This document shows, one piece after another, positions 53,453 to 63,000 of a stretch of 64,000 bases of DNA. The stretch lies in contig NZ_CP118963.1 in the NCBI RefSeq assembly GCF_029024105.1, forward strand, positions 1,426,001-1,490,000. Reading direction: 5' to 3'. The first letter of the stretch is position 1, and every line of letters begins with the position of its first letter. A program made the position numbers and the translations under genes. This DNA comes from Acinetobacter lwoffii (GTDB lineage Bacteria > Pseudomonadota > Gammaproteobacteria > Pseudomonadales > Moraxellaceae). The notes beneath the pieces are model-generated. The model made no database searches. It was not told the origin of the DNA and was given only the letters and a program-made list of their open reading frames with translations.

Positions 53453-54475
53453 ATGACAAGCATGCCAACCTATCAGCCGCATTGGATCCGGGAAGATTTC
53501 ATTGATTTTATTGGTGAAAAAATCCATCCAACTTGGGCAATCAAAAAAGTTAAGGCTGCCGTTATGGGCATTCAAGCCATCAGCCCTGACTTTTTCAAAA
53601 TTCACTTACGTCCAAATCATAATTTTAAAGCCAAGTCATTTCAGGCCGGCCAGAATATTGCAGTGACTGTTAGACTCGATGGCATACGACATCAGCGACA
53701 TTATTCTGTGGTGACGGTATTGAAAAATGGTGATCTGATCATTGCGGTTAAACAGCAGGGTAAAGTGTCACGTGCCTTAAGTCTGATGCAAATTGGTGCG
53801 GTGGTTGAAATATCTCAGCCCCAAGGTGAGTTCACATTGCAAAAATCCACCCAGCCGATTTTATTCCTGGCTTCAGGTAGTGGTATTACCGCCATTTACT
53901 CCTTGCTGCAAAAAGCAGTCATTCAGTCTCTGGAACAGATCGACCTGATTTATTTCACTCGAGATGATGCCTTTCATGCTGAACTGAAAACATTGGCTCT
54001 TATGCATCCAAACTTGAAATATCACCATTTCAATACCGTGGAACACCAGCAGCATCTGACGCAGAGCTTATTGCAAGAGCTGGTGCCAGACTTTGCAGAA
54101 CGAAAAATTTATGCTTGTGGCTCCGCCGGGATGATGAAGGCCGCACTTCGCATCGTTGATAAACTGGAATTGAAATCCAATTTTCATTCGGAATATTTCC
54201 AGATTGTGGTCGATGAAAAAATTAAAGCACAGCCGGTACGGTTTTTAAGATCGCAGCAGGAATTTCAAGCCCAGTCCAACTTACTGGAAAGTGCCGAAAA
54301 ATCCGGCTTGAGACCAGCGCATGGCTGCCGAATGGGTATCTGCAATACCTGTTCCTGTACCAAGGTCAGTGGTTCGGTACGAAATGTCCTGACCGGTGAA
54401 ATTGATCATGGTAATAATACCCAGATCAAACTGTGCATTTCTCAGGCAGTGAGTCCTGTGGTGATTAATTTATAA
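53453..54475 (+). CDS. ferredoxin-NADP reductase-like flavoprotein with C-terminal [2Fe-2S] domain
   Basis: 340 residues. An FAD-binding domain (RHYSVVTV), an NAD(P)H domain (FLASGSGITAIYSLL, YACGSAGMM) and a plant-type ferredoxin domain (CRMGICNTCSCTKVSG and a later Cys in LCISQAV) follow in that order. This is the electron donor type that serves acyl-lipid/acyl-CoA desaturases. I chose the ATG at 53453, with AAGGGG at 53441-53446. The frame opens 10 codons earlier. It is followed after 42 bases by a desaturase gene, as in the Pseudomonas desCB pair. Confidence 0.9.
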   Translation: MTSMPTYQPHWIREDFIDFIGEKIHPTWAIKKVKAAVMGIQAISPDFFKIHLRPNHNFKAKSFQAGQNIAVTVRLDGIRHQRHYSVVTVLKNGDLIIAVKQQGKVSRALSLMQIGAVVEISQPQGEFTLQKSTQPILFLASGSGITAIYSLLQKAVIQSLEQIDLIYFTRDDAFHAELKTLALMHPNLKYHHFNTVEHQQHLTQSLLQELVPDFAERKIYACGSAGMMKAALRIVDKLELKSNFHSEYFQIVVDEKIKAQPVRFLRSQQEFQAQSNLLESAEKSGLRPAHGCRMGICNTCSCTKVSGSVRNVLTGEIDHGNNTQIKLCISQAVSPVVINL

Positions 54476-54517
54476 ACTATTGATAAGCCATTAATTAAAC
54501 TATAAGAAGGTGCTCCC

Positions 54518-55684
54518 ATGAATATGCAAATTGATTTTAAACGACATAGCAAAAGCCAATTTCTTAGTCCTGAACAGATTGAGGAATTCGGTGCCAAAGT
54601 CGATGCGATCCGCCGCGAGGTCATGGATGATCTGGGGGAAAAAGACGCCGAATATATTTATAAAATCCGCAACTTTGTCCGCTATAGCGAAATTGCCTCA
54701 CGCGGCATGCTGATGTTTGCCGGTTGGTTGCCACCGGTATGGCTGGCGGGGACAGGTCTGCTCGGTCTTTCCAAAATCGTGGAAAATATGGAACTCGGTC
54801 ACAATGTCATGCATGGCCAGTTCGACTGGATGAACGATCCGAGTCTGAACGGTGCGACCTATGATTGGGATACGATTTCAACCGGCGATGACTGGAAATA
54901 TACGCACAACTATATTCATCATACCTATACCAATATCGTCGGAATGGATCATGATGTCGGTTATGGTCTGATTCGGGTCAGTGAATCGCAAAAGTGGGAA
55001 CCACGCTTTCTGTTTAATATTCCACTGGGCATTCAGTTAATGGTATTTTTCGAATGGTATGTTGGCTTGCAACGCCTGCATCTGGAAGATGTGATTGCTT
55101 ATAAAACAAAGACCTGGAAAGAAGTCTGGGAAGAGGCAGCACCTTTGCGCCAAAAAATGCGCCGTCAGGTGTTAAAAGATTATGTATTTTTTCCGATCAT
55201 TGCCGGGCCAAATGCCATTCCGGTATTTACCGGAAATGCGGTGGCCAATGTGATTCGCAGTCTATGGGCTTCTGCCGTCATTTTTAACGGTCATTTCACT
55301 GAAGATGCTGAAACCTTTGAAATGGACAATACCGACAATGAAACCCGTGCCGAGTGGTATTTACGCCAGATTCGCGGTTCGAGCAATTTTAGTGGAACAA
55401 CTTGGCTACATATCTTGAGTGGTAATTTGAGTCATCAGATTGAGCATCATCTATTCCCGGACATGCCCGCCAATCGCTATGCGCAGGTTGCGCCAAAAAT
55501 CAAAGCGCTCTGTGCAGAATATGGTATTCACTATAACGAAGCCAGCTTCATGAAACAGTTTTCTACAGTGTGGGTAGGTCTGGCTAAATGTTCTCTACCG
55601 AATCACTGGACTGAGCAGGTGGTTGAAAAAACCCATGCTGCCAAATCTGTATTCAACTACTTTAAAGCGAAACTATTGTCATAA
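54518..55684 (+). CDS. membrane fatty-acid desaturase
   Basis: 388 residues with the three histidine boxes of membrane desaturases: HNVMHGQ (H95-H99), HNYIHH (H130-HH134/135) and HQIEHH (about 320). Hydrophobic stretches lie at 63-86 and 165-190. It inserts a double bond into acyl-CoA or phospholipid acyl chains with electrons from the neighbouring reductase, and most likely acts at the delta-9 position. It sits in the inner membrane and should help maintain fluidity in the cold. GAAGGTG stands before the ATG. Confidence 0.9.
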   Translation: MNMQIDFKRHSKSQFLSPEQIEEFGAKVDAIRREVMDDLGEKDAEYIYKIRNFVRYSEIASRGMLMFAGWLPPVWLAGTGLLGLSKIVENMELGHNVMHGQFDWMNDPSLNGATYDWDTISTGDDWKYTHNYIHHTYTNIVGMDHDVGYGLIRVSESQKWEPRFLFNIPLGIQLMVFFEWYVGLQRLHLEDVIAYKTKTWKEVWEEAAPLRQKMRRQVLKDYVFFPIIAGPNAIPVFTGNAVANVIRSLWASAVIFNGHFTEDAETFEMDNTDNETRAEWYLRQIRGSSNFSGTTWLHILSGNLSHQIEHHLFPDMPANRYAQVAPKIKALCAEYGIHYNEASFMKQFSTVWVGLAKCSLPNHWTEQVVEKTHAAKSVFNYFKAKLLS

Positions 55685-55717
55685 TTTTTAAGCTTTACTT
55701 ATTCACCATTTTGGTAC

Positions 55718-55757
55718 TCCTCAATAGATTTGGATGGTCTATTGAGGAATTTTTTTT
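55718..55757 (+). terminator. intrinsic terminator of the desaturase operon
   Basis: TCCTCAATAGA (55718-55728) pairs perfectly with TCTATTGAGGA (55738-55748), followed by T8. Confidence 0.92.
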
Positions 55758-55942
55758 AAGTTTTATCAGATTTAATATCATTAGAATAATCCTGTTATGA
55801 ATAAAATATGGATACAGATTTCAAAAAATGACGAAAGCAAAACAGATCCAGTACTGCTGAAACGCTTTGCCTACAACAACCTGCTTCAGCTCTAAAGGCT
55901 TCTCTCTATAATGGCCGCGTCGTTACACTCAAGGTCTCAGTT

Positions 55943-56293
55943 TTGAAACATCTTAAATATTTTTCAGCAATCCCATTATTAGTGCTTTTAACTGCTTGTA
56001 ACACCACTGAAGCGCCAGCACCAGATTATCAGGGCAATTGGAAAAACACCGTGGAAAATCCAAAACTTGAAAATATTCTGGTTATTTCTAAAAATGGTGA
56101 AAATTATCTGATTACCAATACGATCAAAGATAAGGAAACCGGTAAAACCGAGAAAAAGAATCCAATGCCCGCTGCAGTGAACGAAAATGGCATGCTTCAG
56201 TTGAATGCAGGTGCAGGTATGGTCGATTTCGCAATCGATGAGAAAACCGGAAATCTGGTCGGTTCAGGCTCAATCTATAAAAAAGCCAAATAG
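55943..56293 (+). CDS. small lipoprotein of unknown function, TTG start
   Basis: 116 residues. A lipoprotein signal peptide (KHLKYFSAIPLLVLLTAC) has lipobox LTAC at residue 19. The mature part is a short beta-rich domain (YQGNWKN, ENILVISKNGENYLITNTI, GSGSIYKK). The only initiation codon that gives a full signal peptide is TTG at 55943, with AAGG at 55931-55934. Its terminator at 56325 is strong. The family is not recognised, and similar small lipoproteins of Acinetobacter have no known role. Confidence 0.75.
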   Translation: MKHLKYFSAIPLLVLLTACNTTEAPAPDYQGNWKNTVENPKLENILVISKNGENYLITNTIKDKETGKTEKKNPMPAAVNENGMLQLNAGAGMVDFAIDEKTGNLVGSGSIYKKAK

Positions 56294-56324
56294 TCAGCGA
56301 GAATTTTACGCACAAGATAAAATC

Positions 56325-56366
56325 AAAGATGTCATGTGAAAGGACAGAGCATGACATCTTTTTTTA
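56325..56366 (+). terminator. intrinsic terminator of the small lipoprotein gene
   Basis: AAAGATGTCATG (56325-56336) pairs perfectly with CATGACATCTTT (56350-56361), followed by more T residues. Confidence 0.92.
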
Positions 56367-56374
56367 GGAATGCT

Positions 56375-57085
56375 TTATGGAACGAAACTTAATAATTCAG
56401 CAAAATCTTCGACATAATAATTTGCTTTGGCTTTGATCAAATCTATTTCATGAGCGGAGTGCTGGTCATAAATTGCCACTACCTCGATGCCCGCATGATT
56501 TGCTGCTTCTACACCGACTAGAGAGTCTTCAATAATTAGACATTCCTCAGGTCGAAGGTTAAAGGCTTGCAAAACATTCAGATAAACTTCGGGATGCGGC
56601 TTAATGTTCTGGACATTTTCACGTGTGAGAATCAAGGCAAAATCATCCTCAAAGCTGATTTTAGAATTAATATTTCGATTGTTATCCTGATAGCGCTGTA
56701 CATTGAATAAACTGGTGGTGGTGGTCAAAGCCAGAGATATCTGTTGCTGTTTTAAAGCCTGAATCAGGAGGTCTGCCTGAGGTTTTAACTCGACGATATG
56801 ATCCAGAAAATGTCGGGAAATTGTATAACGACGATTTTTTACTTCTTCTTTAACTGGTTCAAAATCGTATTGTTCTTTTAAAAATCCACAATATTCCAGA
56901 TAAGGATCTGGTCTATGTCTCAAGGCGGTAAGTTGAAGATCGCGCTGTTGCTGAATCTCATGTAAATCGACTTTTCTGTTGGAGAGCTCATCAATCAGGG
57001 CTGCATCGACCTGATTCCAGATGCCTACAGAATCAATCAACGTACCATCCAGATCAAAACAGACCAGCTTTTTATCCTGAAACAT
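56375..57085 (-). CDS. HAD-superfamily phosphatase (beta-phosphoglucomutase / phosphoglycolate type)
   Basis: 236 residues. The nucleophile motif is CFDLDGTLIDS (D11, D13). Motif II lies at LALTTTTS, the Lys at NIKPHPEVY and the late acidic motif at CLIIEDSLVGVEAA. An alpha-helical cap lies between motifs I and II. The substrate is unknown, and the VGVEAANHAG ending is common to sugar-phosphate phosphatases. I chose the ATG at 57085 (MFQDKKLVCFD). The longer frame from 57169 adds 28 residues that lack family likeness. Confidence 0.85.
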   Translation of the reverse strand: MFQDKKLVCFDLDGTLIDSVGIWNQVDAALIDELSNRKVDLHEIQQQRDLQLTALRHRPDPYLEYCGFLKEQYDFEPVKEEVKNRRYTISRHFLDHIVELKPQADLLIQALKQQQISLALTTTTSLFNVQRYQDNNRNINSKISFEDDFALILTRENVQNIKPHPEVYLNVLQAFNLRPEECLIIEDSLVGVEAANHAGIEVVAIYDQHSAHEIDLIKAKANYYVEDFAELLSFVP

Positions 57086-57377
57086 ATAAGATTTCTCTGT
57101 ATTTTTACCATTTATTGGGTGTGGCTGAGTATATCGCATACGATTTAAATGTTTAACTGACCTGAGCAAACCGGGCTGGAAATTTTGCGTTGAGGTACTT
57201 GTTGAGGTACTTTTTAATGGATTTATTCATCTGGCAAAAGTATTTTTTTCGGAAAATTACAGCGAGTTTAATCCTGAACATAGTTGCGAAGTGTTATATT
57301 TTAATCTGACCCTCAATAGACTTATGCGGATGAAAGACCTGTCCGAATGAGGAGAAAGTTAAAGGAAATGTATTTCT

Positions 57378-58271
57378 GTGTTTGAACTTGACTGTAAATT
57401 GCTCAGTATTTTTTATTATGTCTATAAATTTAAAAACGTATCCCAGGCAGCCGATCATTTAGATATGAGCCAGCCTGCGGTGAGCAATCTGCTGAATAAA
57501 ATTCGCCAGCATTATGGTGATCCTTTATTTTTACGTATTGGCAATGAAATGCTGCCGACAGACCTGTCCAAACAGCTCTTTCCCTTGGTCAGCGAAGCAC
57601 TGAGCAAAGTTGAAGCAATCAATAATTTTACGATCAATTTTGATCAGGTCACTTCACAGCAGCGCTTTACATTGGCGATGACCGATGTATCGCATCTGGT
57701 GTTATTGCCGAAAATTTCCCAGTATTTGAAACAGCATGCATCCCATATCCGTCTGAATGTGCGTCCGATTACCTCGGAAACCAGTTATCAAATGGCCAAT
57801 GGTGAGATTGATCTGGCTTTGGGCTTCTTGCCAAATCTGGAGAATGGCTTTTATCAGCAGAAACTGTTTGAGCAATATTATGTGGTGATCGCGGCGAAAG
57901 ACCATCCGCGCCTGACCGGTGACAGCATCACGACAGAAGAGTATTTACGTGAAACCCATATTGATATTGATGCCGGGATGGGGCATTACCATATTGAAAA
58001 TGAATTGCTGAATCTGGAACTCAAGCGTGACATTCTAATGCGTCTGCCAAGTTATCTCGGGGTAGGACTGGTGGTACAGGAAACCGATGCGATTGCGACC
58101 GTGCCTTATTATTTGAGTGAAGTCCTGTTATCACGTGGCAATCTCAAGATTTTTGAGGCACCGATTGCTTTCCCGACCTATTCCGTAAAGCAGTATTGGC
58201 ATATGTCTTGTCATCATAAAACCAGTCATCAATGGTTACGTAATATGCTGCATGAGATTTTAAGTAAATAA
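57378..58271 (+). CDS. LysR-family transcriptional regulator
   Basis: 297 residues with a GTG start (57378) and AAAGGA upstream. The helix-turn-helix is clear (NVSQAADHLDMSQPAVSNLLNKIRQHYGDPLF) and of the NodD/LinR branch. The effector domain starts at TLAMTDVSHLVLL. It is followed by its own terminator (58321-58347) and then by the guanidine operon on the same strand. Since that operon has a sigma-54 promoter, this regulator is not its obvious activator. Targets are unknown. Confidence 0.88.
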   Translation: MFELDCKLLSIFYYVYKFKNVSQAADHLDMSQPAVSNLLNKIRQHYGDPLFLRIGNEMLPTDLSKQLFPLVSEALSKVEAINNFTINFDQVTSQQRFTLAMTDVSHLVLLPKISQYLKQHASHIRLNVRPITSETSYQMANGEIDLALGFLPNLENGFYQQKLFEQYYVVIAAKDHPRLTGDSITTEEYLRETHIDIDAGMGHYHIENELLNLELKRDILMRLPSYLGVGLVVQETDAIATVPYYLSEVLLSRGNLKIFEAPIAFPTYSVKQYWHMSCHHKTSHQWLRNMLHEILSK

Positions 58272-58320
58272 CTCTACCGCTTAAATAGTTTGATTGAGTT
58301 CTCATCTCTAGATTTTACAA

Positions 58321-58347
58321 TTCCCGGTACAAGCCGGGATTTTTTTA
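58321..58347 (+). terminator. intrinsic terminator of the LysR gene
   Basis: TCCCGG (58322-58327) pairs with CCGGGA (58334-58339), followed by T7. It separates the regulator from the guanidine operon. Confidence 0.85.
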
Positions 58348-58447
58348 TTTTGGTACATCTTGATGCCTTTTTCAGAGCCTTGCACCTGAAGTAATCAGTT
58401 CCATCTCAAAAAAAAGTATTACGAATATAAAAAATAGTATTACCAGT

Positions 58448-58464
58448 TTGGCACGTCCTTTGCA
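58448..58464 (+). promoter_or_regulatory. sigma-54 promoter of the guanidine operon
   Basis: TTGGCACGTCCTTTGCA matches the -24/-12 consensus (TGGCAC-N5-TTGCA) with the essential GG and GC in place. Transcription should start near 58476, just ahead of the riboswitch. An NtrC-type half site (TGCACC) lies at 58380-58385. Confidence 0.8.
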
Positions 58465-58487
58465 TCTATCTACATCATCATAAAGTG

Positions 58488-58592
58488 ATCTAGGGTTCCG
58501 ATACATGAACATTCATGTAGGTCTGCGACCGAGAGTTCACGGCTAGGTTTGTTCAAACCCAAGCTACACGGAGGGATAAAAGCCCGGGAGGT
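58488..58592 (+). promoter_or_regulatory. guanidine-I (ykkC) riboswitch
   Basis: The RNA carries the landmarks of the guanidine-I aptamer in the right order: CTAGGGTTCCG at the 5' side, GGTCTGCGACCGAGAG in the middle and ACACGGAGGGATAAAAGCCC, then GGGAGG, at the 3' side. It precedes guanidine carboxylase genes, as it does in many bacteria. No terminator follows before the first ATG (58622), so control may be at translation. The distance from aptamer to ribosome site is about 17 bases. Confidence 0.9.
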
Positions 58593-58621
58593 AAACCGTA
58601 AAAAGATTGGGATGGATGCAA

Positions 58622-59359
58622 ATGAGCACAATAACTTATCACGAAGATCAAGTCCTCTGGACTGAACGTTTACCGGGTGGACACCACTGGTCAGCACGCA
58701 TTCAGCGTGGCGCAGTTTTACAACTCAAATCTTTAGGCGCGAATGCCAATGTTTCACTGTTTTGTGTAAATAGCGAAGACAAGCTTGAAGCCTATAACAT
58801 GCCAGACAGCTTAAAAGCACAACACACGGCATTTTTAAGTACAGGGCATATTTTAGCGTCTGATTTAGGACGTGCGATGATCTCGATTGTCAAAGATGAC
58901 CACGGTTGGAATGATGCCTTTTGTGCGCCAAGTACCGCACCGCAAATTGGAGCACAGTTTGGTACGAAGACCTTCCAGGATGCCCGCAACGACATGTACC
59001 GCAATGCTAAAGACAGCCTACTTTTAGAGATGACCAAATTTGGTTTATCTGCGACGGATCTGAGTAATACCTTAAACCTATTTTCAAAAGTTGCACCGGA
59101 TGACAACGGCAACTTGTCTTATGTCGTATCTGATAATACCGATCAAGTGATTGAACTACGCTTTGAAATGGATTGTTTGGTGTTTTTATCCAGCGCACCA
59201 CATGCACTCGACAATTCTAATGAATATGCACCAGCCGATATTCAGCTCTCACTCTTTAAAGCACTGCCTTTAGGCGACACCGATGTCTGCCGTGACTCAT
59301 GCCCGCAAAATCAGCGTGCGTTTCAAAATAATAACCGCTACTACGCTTTAACTGCTTAA
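58622..59359 (+). CDS. carboxyguanidine deiminase-type subunit (urea carboxylase-associated protein 1 family)
   Basis: 245 residues of the UAAP1/DUF1989 family. It has the early WSARIQRGAVLQLKSLG and NVSLFCVN strands, then the ASDLGRAMISIVKDDHGWNDAFCAPS segment and the C-terminal NEYAPADIQLSLFKA. Proteins of this pair, first named urea amidolyase-associated, remove ammonia from carboxyguanidine to give allophanate. The ATG at 58622 follows GGGATGG. The open frame begins at a TTG at 58607. It is the first gene behind the riboswitch, with an 11-base gap to the next. Confidence 0.87.
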   Translation: MSTITYHEDQVLWTERLPGGHHWSARIQRGAVLQLKSLGANANVSLFCVNSEDKLEAYNMPDSLKAQHTAFLSTGHILASDLGRAMISIVKDDHGWNDAFCAPSTAPQIGAQFGTKTFQDARNDMYRNAKDSLLLEMTKFGLSATDLSNTLNLFSKVAPDDNGNLSYVVSDNTDQVIELRFEMDCLVFLSSAPHALDNSNEYAPADIQLSLFKALPLGDTDVCRDSCPQNQRAFQNNNRYYALTA

Positions 59360-59370
59360 GGGGAATGATC

Positions 59371-60021
59371 ATGACTGCACTCGTAAATCTAGAAAAATCA
59401 GTACTTAGCGAAGTTTGTCCTGCCGGTGAAGCATGGATGTGTGAAGTCAAAAAAGGCCAGTATTTCCGTATTGTTGATCTTGAAGGTAATCAAGCGGTGG
59501 ATACTTTGTTTATTTCCGCACATAACCCTGAAGAGCGTTATAGCGCAACCGATACTTTGGCGATGAACCGTCAAATTTATCTAGAAAAAGGTACGACTTT
59601 ATATACCAACTTTGGCAATAAAATTGTGAGTATTCATGATGACAACTGCGGTCGCCACGATACTTTAGGCGGTGCATGTTCATGTGAAAGTAACACAGTC
59701 CGTTATGCGCATGATAAATATCCAATGCACAGTTGCCGTAACAATTTCATGATTGCATTGTCACAACATCCGATTGCGAAAAAGCATGGTCTGAATGTGC
59801 GCCATATCGGTCCAAATATTAATTTTTTTATGAATGTACCTGTAACTTCAGATGGTCACCTGAAATTTGATGATGGGATTTCTGCACCGGGCAAATATGT
59901 GGAAATTAAAGCTGAGATGGATTTGATTGTGTTGATCTCAAACTGCCCACAACTGAATAACCCATGTAATGCCTATAACCCAACAAAAATTCAACTGATT
60001 GTCCGTGAAGGCGAGGTATAA
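59371..60021 (+). CDS. carboxyguanidine deiminase-type subunit (urea carboxylase-associated protein 2 family)
   Basis: 216 residues of the UAAP2/DUF1989 family. It has the KKGQYFRIVDLEGNQAVDTLF segment and the metal-type cluster CGRHDTLGGACSCESN with nearby HSCRNNFM. The C-terminal ISNCPQLNNPCNAYNPTKIQL parallels the end of the first subunit, so the two genes are ancient paralogues. Together they should form the deiminase. AAGGGG (59358-59363) sets the start at 59371. The gap to the carboxylase is 4 bases. Confidence 0.88.
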   Translation: MTALVNLEKSVLSEVCPAGEAWMCEVKKGQYFRIVDLEGNQAVDTLFISAHNPEERYSATDTLAMNRQIYLEKGTTLYTNFGNKIVSIHDDNCGRHDTLGGACSCESNTVRYAHDKYPMHSCRNNFMIALSQHPIAKKHGLNVRHIGPNINFFMNVPVTSDGHLKFDDGISAPGKYVEIKAEMDLIVLISNCPQLNNPCNAYNPTKIQLIVREGEV

Positions 60022-60025
60022 GACT

Positions 60026-63000
60026 ATGACTTTAAAATATGGGTTTAATAAAGTTCTCATCGCCAACCGTGGTGCAATTGCTTGTCGTGTCATCCGTACC
60101 CTTAAAAAATTAGGCATCCAATCGGTTGCGGTGTATTCGGAAGCAGATCGTGATTCCTTGCATGTGACTTTAGCTGATGAAGCGGTCTTTATTGGTGATG
60201 CACCTGCAAGCCAAAGCTATCTGAATGTCGATAAAATCTTAGAAGTGGCCAAACATACCGGTGCGCAAGCGATTCATCCGGGCTATGGATTCCTGTCTGA
60301 AAATACCGAATTCTGTAATCTCTGTGAAGCACAAGGCATTGTGTTCTTGGGCCCAAATGCCGAGCAAATGAAAGCATTTGGTCTGAAACACACTGCACGT
60401 GAATTGGCGATTCAAGCCAATGTACCGTTATTGCCAGGTAGCCAATTATTGGCTGATGAAGCTGAAGCCCTGCTTGAAGCTGAACGTATTGGCTATCCTG
60501 TGATGCTGAAAAGTACCGCAGGTGGTGGTGGTATTGGCATGCGTTTGGTGTGGAATGCGGAGGAGCTGAAAGAAGCTTATGCAACCGTGTCTTATTTAGC
60601 GCAAGCCAACTTTAAAGATGCAGGTTTATATCTCGAGAAATTTGTACAAAATGCCCGTCATATCGAAGTACAAATCTTTGGTGATGGCAATGGATTAATC
60701 TTAGCACTCGGTGAGCGTGATTGTTCGGTACAACGTCGTAACCAAAAAGTGATTGAGGAAACGCCTGCACCACATCTGAATGATGAACAACGTGCTTATA
60801 TCCAAAATGTCGCGATTCAATTGATGCAGTCGGTGAACTACCGCTCGGCAGGTACGGTTGAATTTGTGATGGATACTGACACACAAGAATTCTACTTTTT
60901 GGAAGTGAATACCCGTCTACAAGTGGAACATGGCGTTACTGAACAAGTCTTTGGTGTCGATCTTGTGGAATGGATGGTGACCTTAGGCAGTGGCGATTGG
61001 GTTGCACCAACATCAAAACTTGAGTCGCAAGGTCATTCGATTCAAGTGCGTCTTTATGCCGAAGATCCAATCAAAAACTTCCAACCAAGTGCAGGACTTT
61101 TGACGCATGTTGAGTTCGATGCCAACGCGCGTAATGAAACTTGGGTAGAAACAGGTTCAAACGTCTCATCTTTCTATGACCCGATGATTGCCAAAATTAT
61201 TGTGACTGCGGATGATCGTGATTCTGCAATTCAAGCCATGACAGTTACGCTCGCTAAAACCCAAGTGGCGGGCATTGAAACCAACCTTGAATATCTACAA
61301 AACATTATCGACTGCAATGTCTTTAAAGCCGGTACGCAAACCACACGTTTTTTAAATACCTTTGAGTGGAAAACTCAAAAAATTGAAGTGCTACAAGCGG
61401 GCATTCAAACCGCCGTGCAAGATGTGACAGGACGTTTAGGTTACTGGGATGTTGGTGTTCCGCCATCAGGTGCGATTGATCCGCTGTCTTTAAATGTTGC
61501 GAACCAACTGTTAGGCAATGCACCAAATACCGCAGGGCTCGAATGTACCTTGCAAGGCCCAAGCTTAAAATTCCATTGTGATAGTCAAATTGTATTGGCA
61601 GGTGGTGATATGCCATCGACGTTGGATGGTGTGTCTGTCCCGATGTGGCAGACTGTGAATGTGCGCAAAGGTCAGGTACTCAAATGTGGCAAGATCGCCA
61701 CAGGTTGCCGTACTTATATCGGCATTAAAGGTGGTCTGAATGTGCCTGAATATTTAGGCTCACAAGCGACTTTTACCTTGGGTCAGTTTGGCGGTCATGC
61801 GGGGCGTAATTTACTGATTGGCGATATGCTTCCAATCACGGCATTTACATCTGATGACGTGAAAGCCTTAATAGAAGATCAAATCCCAACATTTTCCAAT
61901 TCTTGGGAAATTGCGGTGATGTACGGTCCACATGGTGCGCCTGATTTCTTTACCAAAAACGACATTGATACCTTCTTTGCCAACGAGTTTGAAATTCACT
62001 TCAACTCCAGCCGTACCGGAATTCGTTTGATTGGTCCAAAACCAGAATGGGCTCGTCAGGACGGTGGCGAAGCGGGTCTGCATCCATCCAATATTCATGA
62101 CAATGCCTATGCCATTGGGGCGATCGATTTCACTGGTGATATGCCAATTATTCTTGGGCCTGATGGTCCAAGCCTAGGTGGTTTCGTGTGCCCTGCGGTG
62201 GTGATCAATTCTGAATTATGGAAATTGGGTCAGCTCAAAGCCGGTGATAAAGTTAAATTTGTGCCTGTGAGCTACCATCAAGCCAAATTGCTGAATGAAA
62301 AATATCATGCGCAATTAACTGCTCAAGATACACAAGCAGTCACCTTTGATGAATCGTTCTATCCTGAAATCAGCACACTGAAATCTGCCATTTTAGATAC
62401 GTTAAAAGGTCAAAATGGCACTCCTGATGTGGTGTATCGCCCTGCGGGCAATAACTATATGCTCGTTGAATATGGCGAATTGGTTTTAGATTTAAACCTA
62501 CGTTTCCGTATTCATGCGCTGATGCAATGGGTCAAAGATCAAAATATTCAAGGCATTATTGACCTGACACCGGGTATTCGTTCACTGCAAATTCATTTTG
62601 ATTCGACTCAGCTCGATCAAATTGATTTATTGCGTATGCTTCAAGTCGCAGAAGAACAACTGCCTGATGTGACCAAGATGCAAGTGCCATCACGCACCGT
62701 GTATTTACCGCTTGCGTGGGAAGATTCACAAACCCAACTCGCAACAGAACGCTATATGCAAACTGTGCGACCTGATGCACCGTGGTGTCCTGACAATATC
62801 GAATTTATCCGTCGTATTAATGGCTTAAAAGACAAACAAGCTGTGAAAGATGTGGTCTATAACGCCAGTTATTTGGTCATGGGCTTGGGCGATGTGTACT
62901 TGGGTGCGCCTGTGGCAACGCCACTTGATCCGCGCCAGCGTTTGGTCACCACCAAATATAACCCTGCACGGACATGGACACCTGAAAATGCTGTGGGTAT

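Noticed and set aside
57378..58271. LysR gene as activator of the guanidine operon
   Set aside because: A terminator separates them, and the operon's promoter is of sigma-54 type, which LysR proteins do not normally activate.
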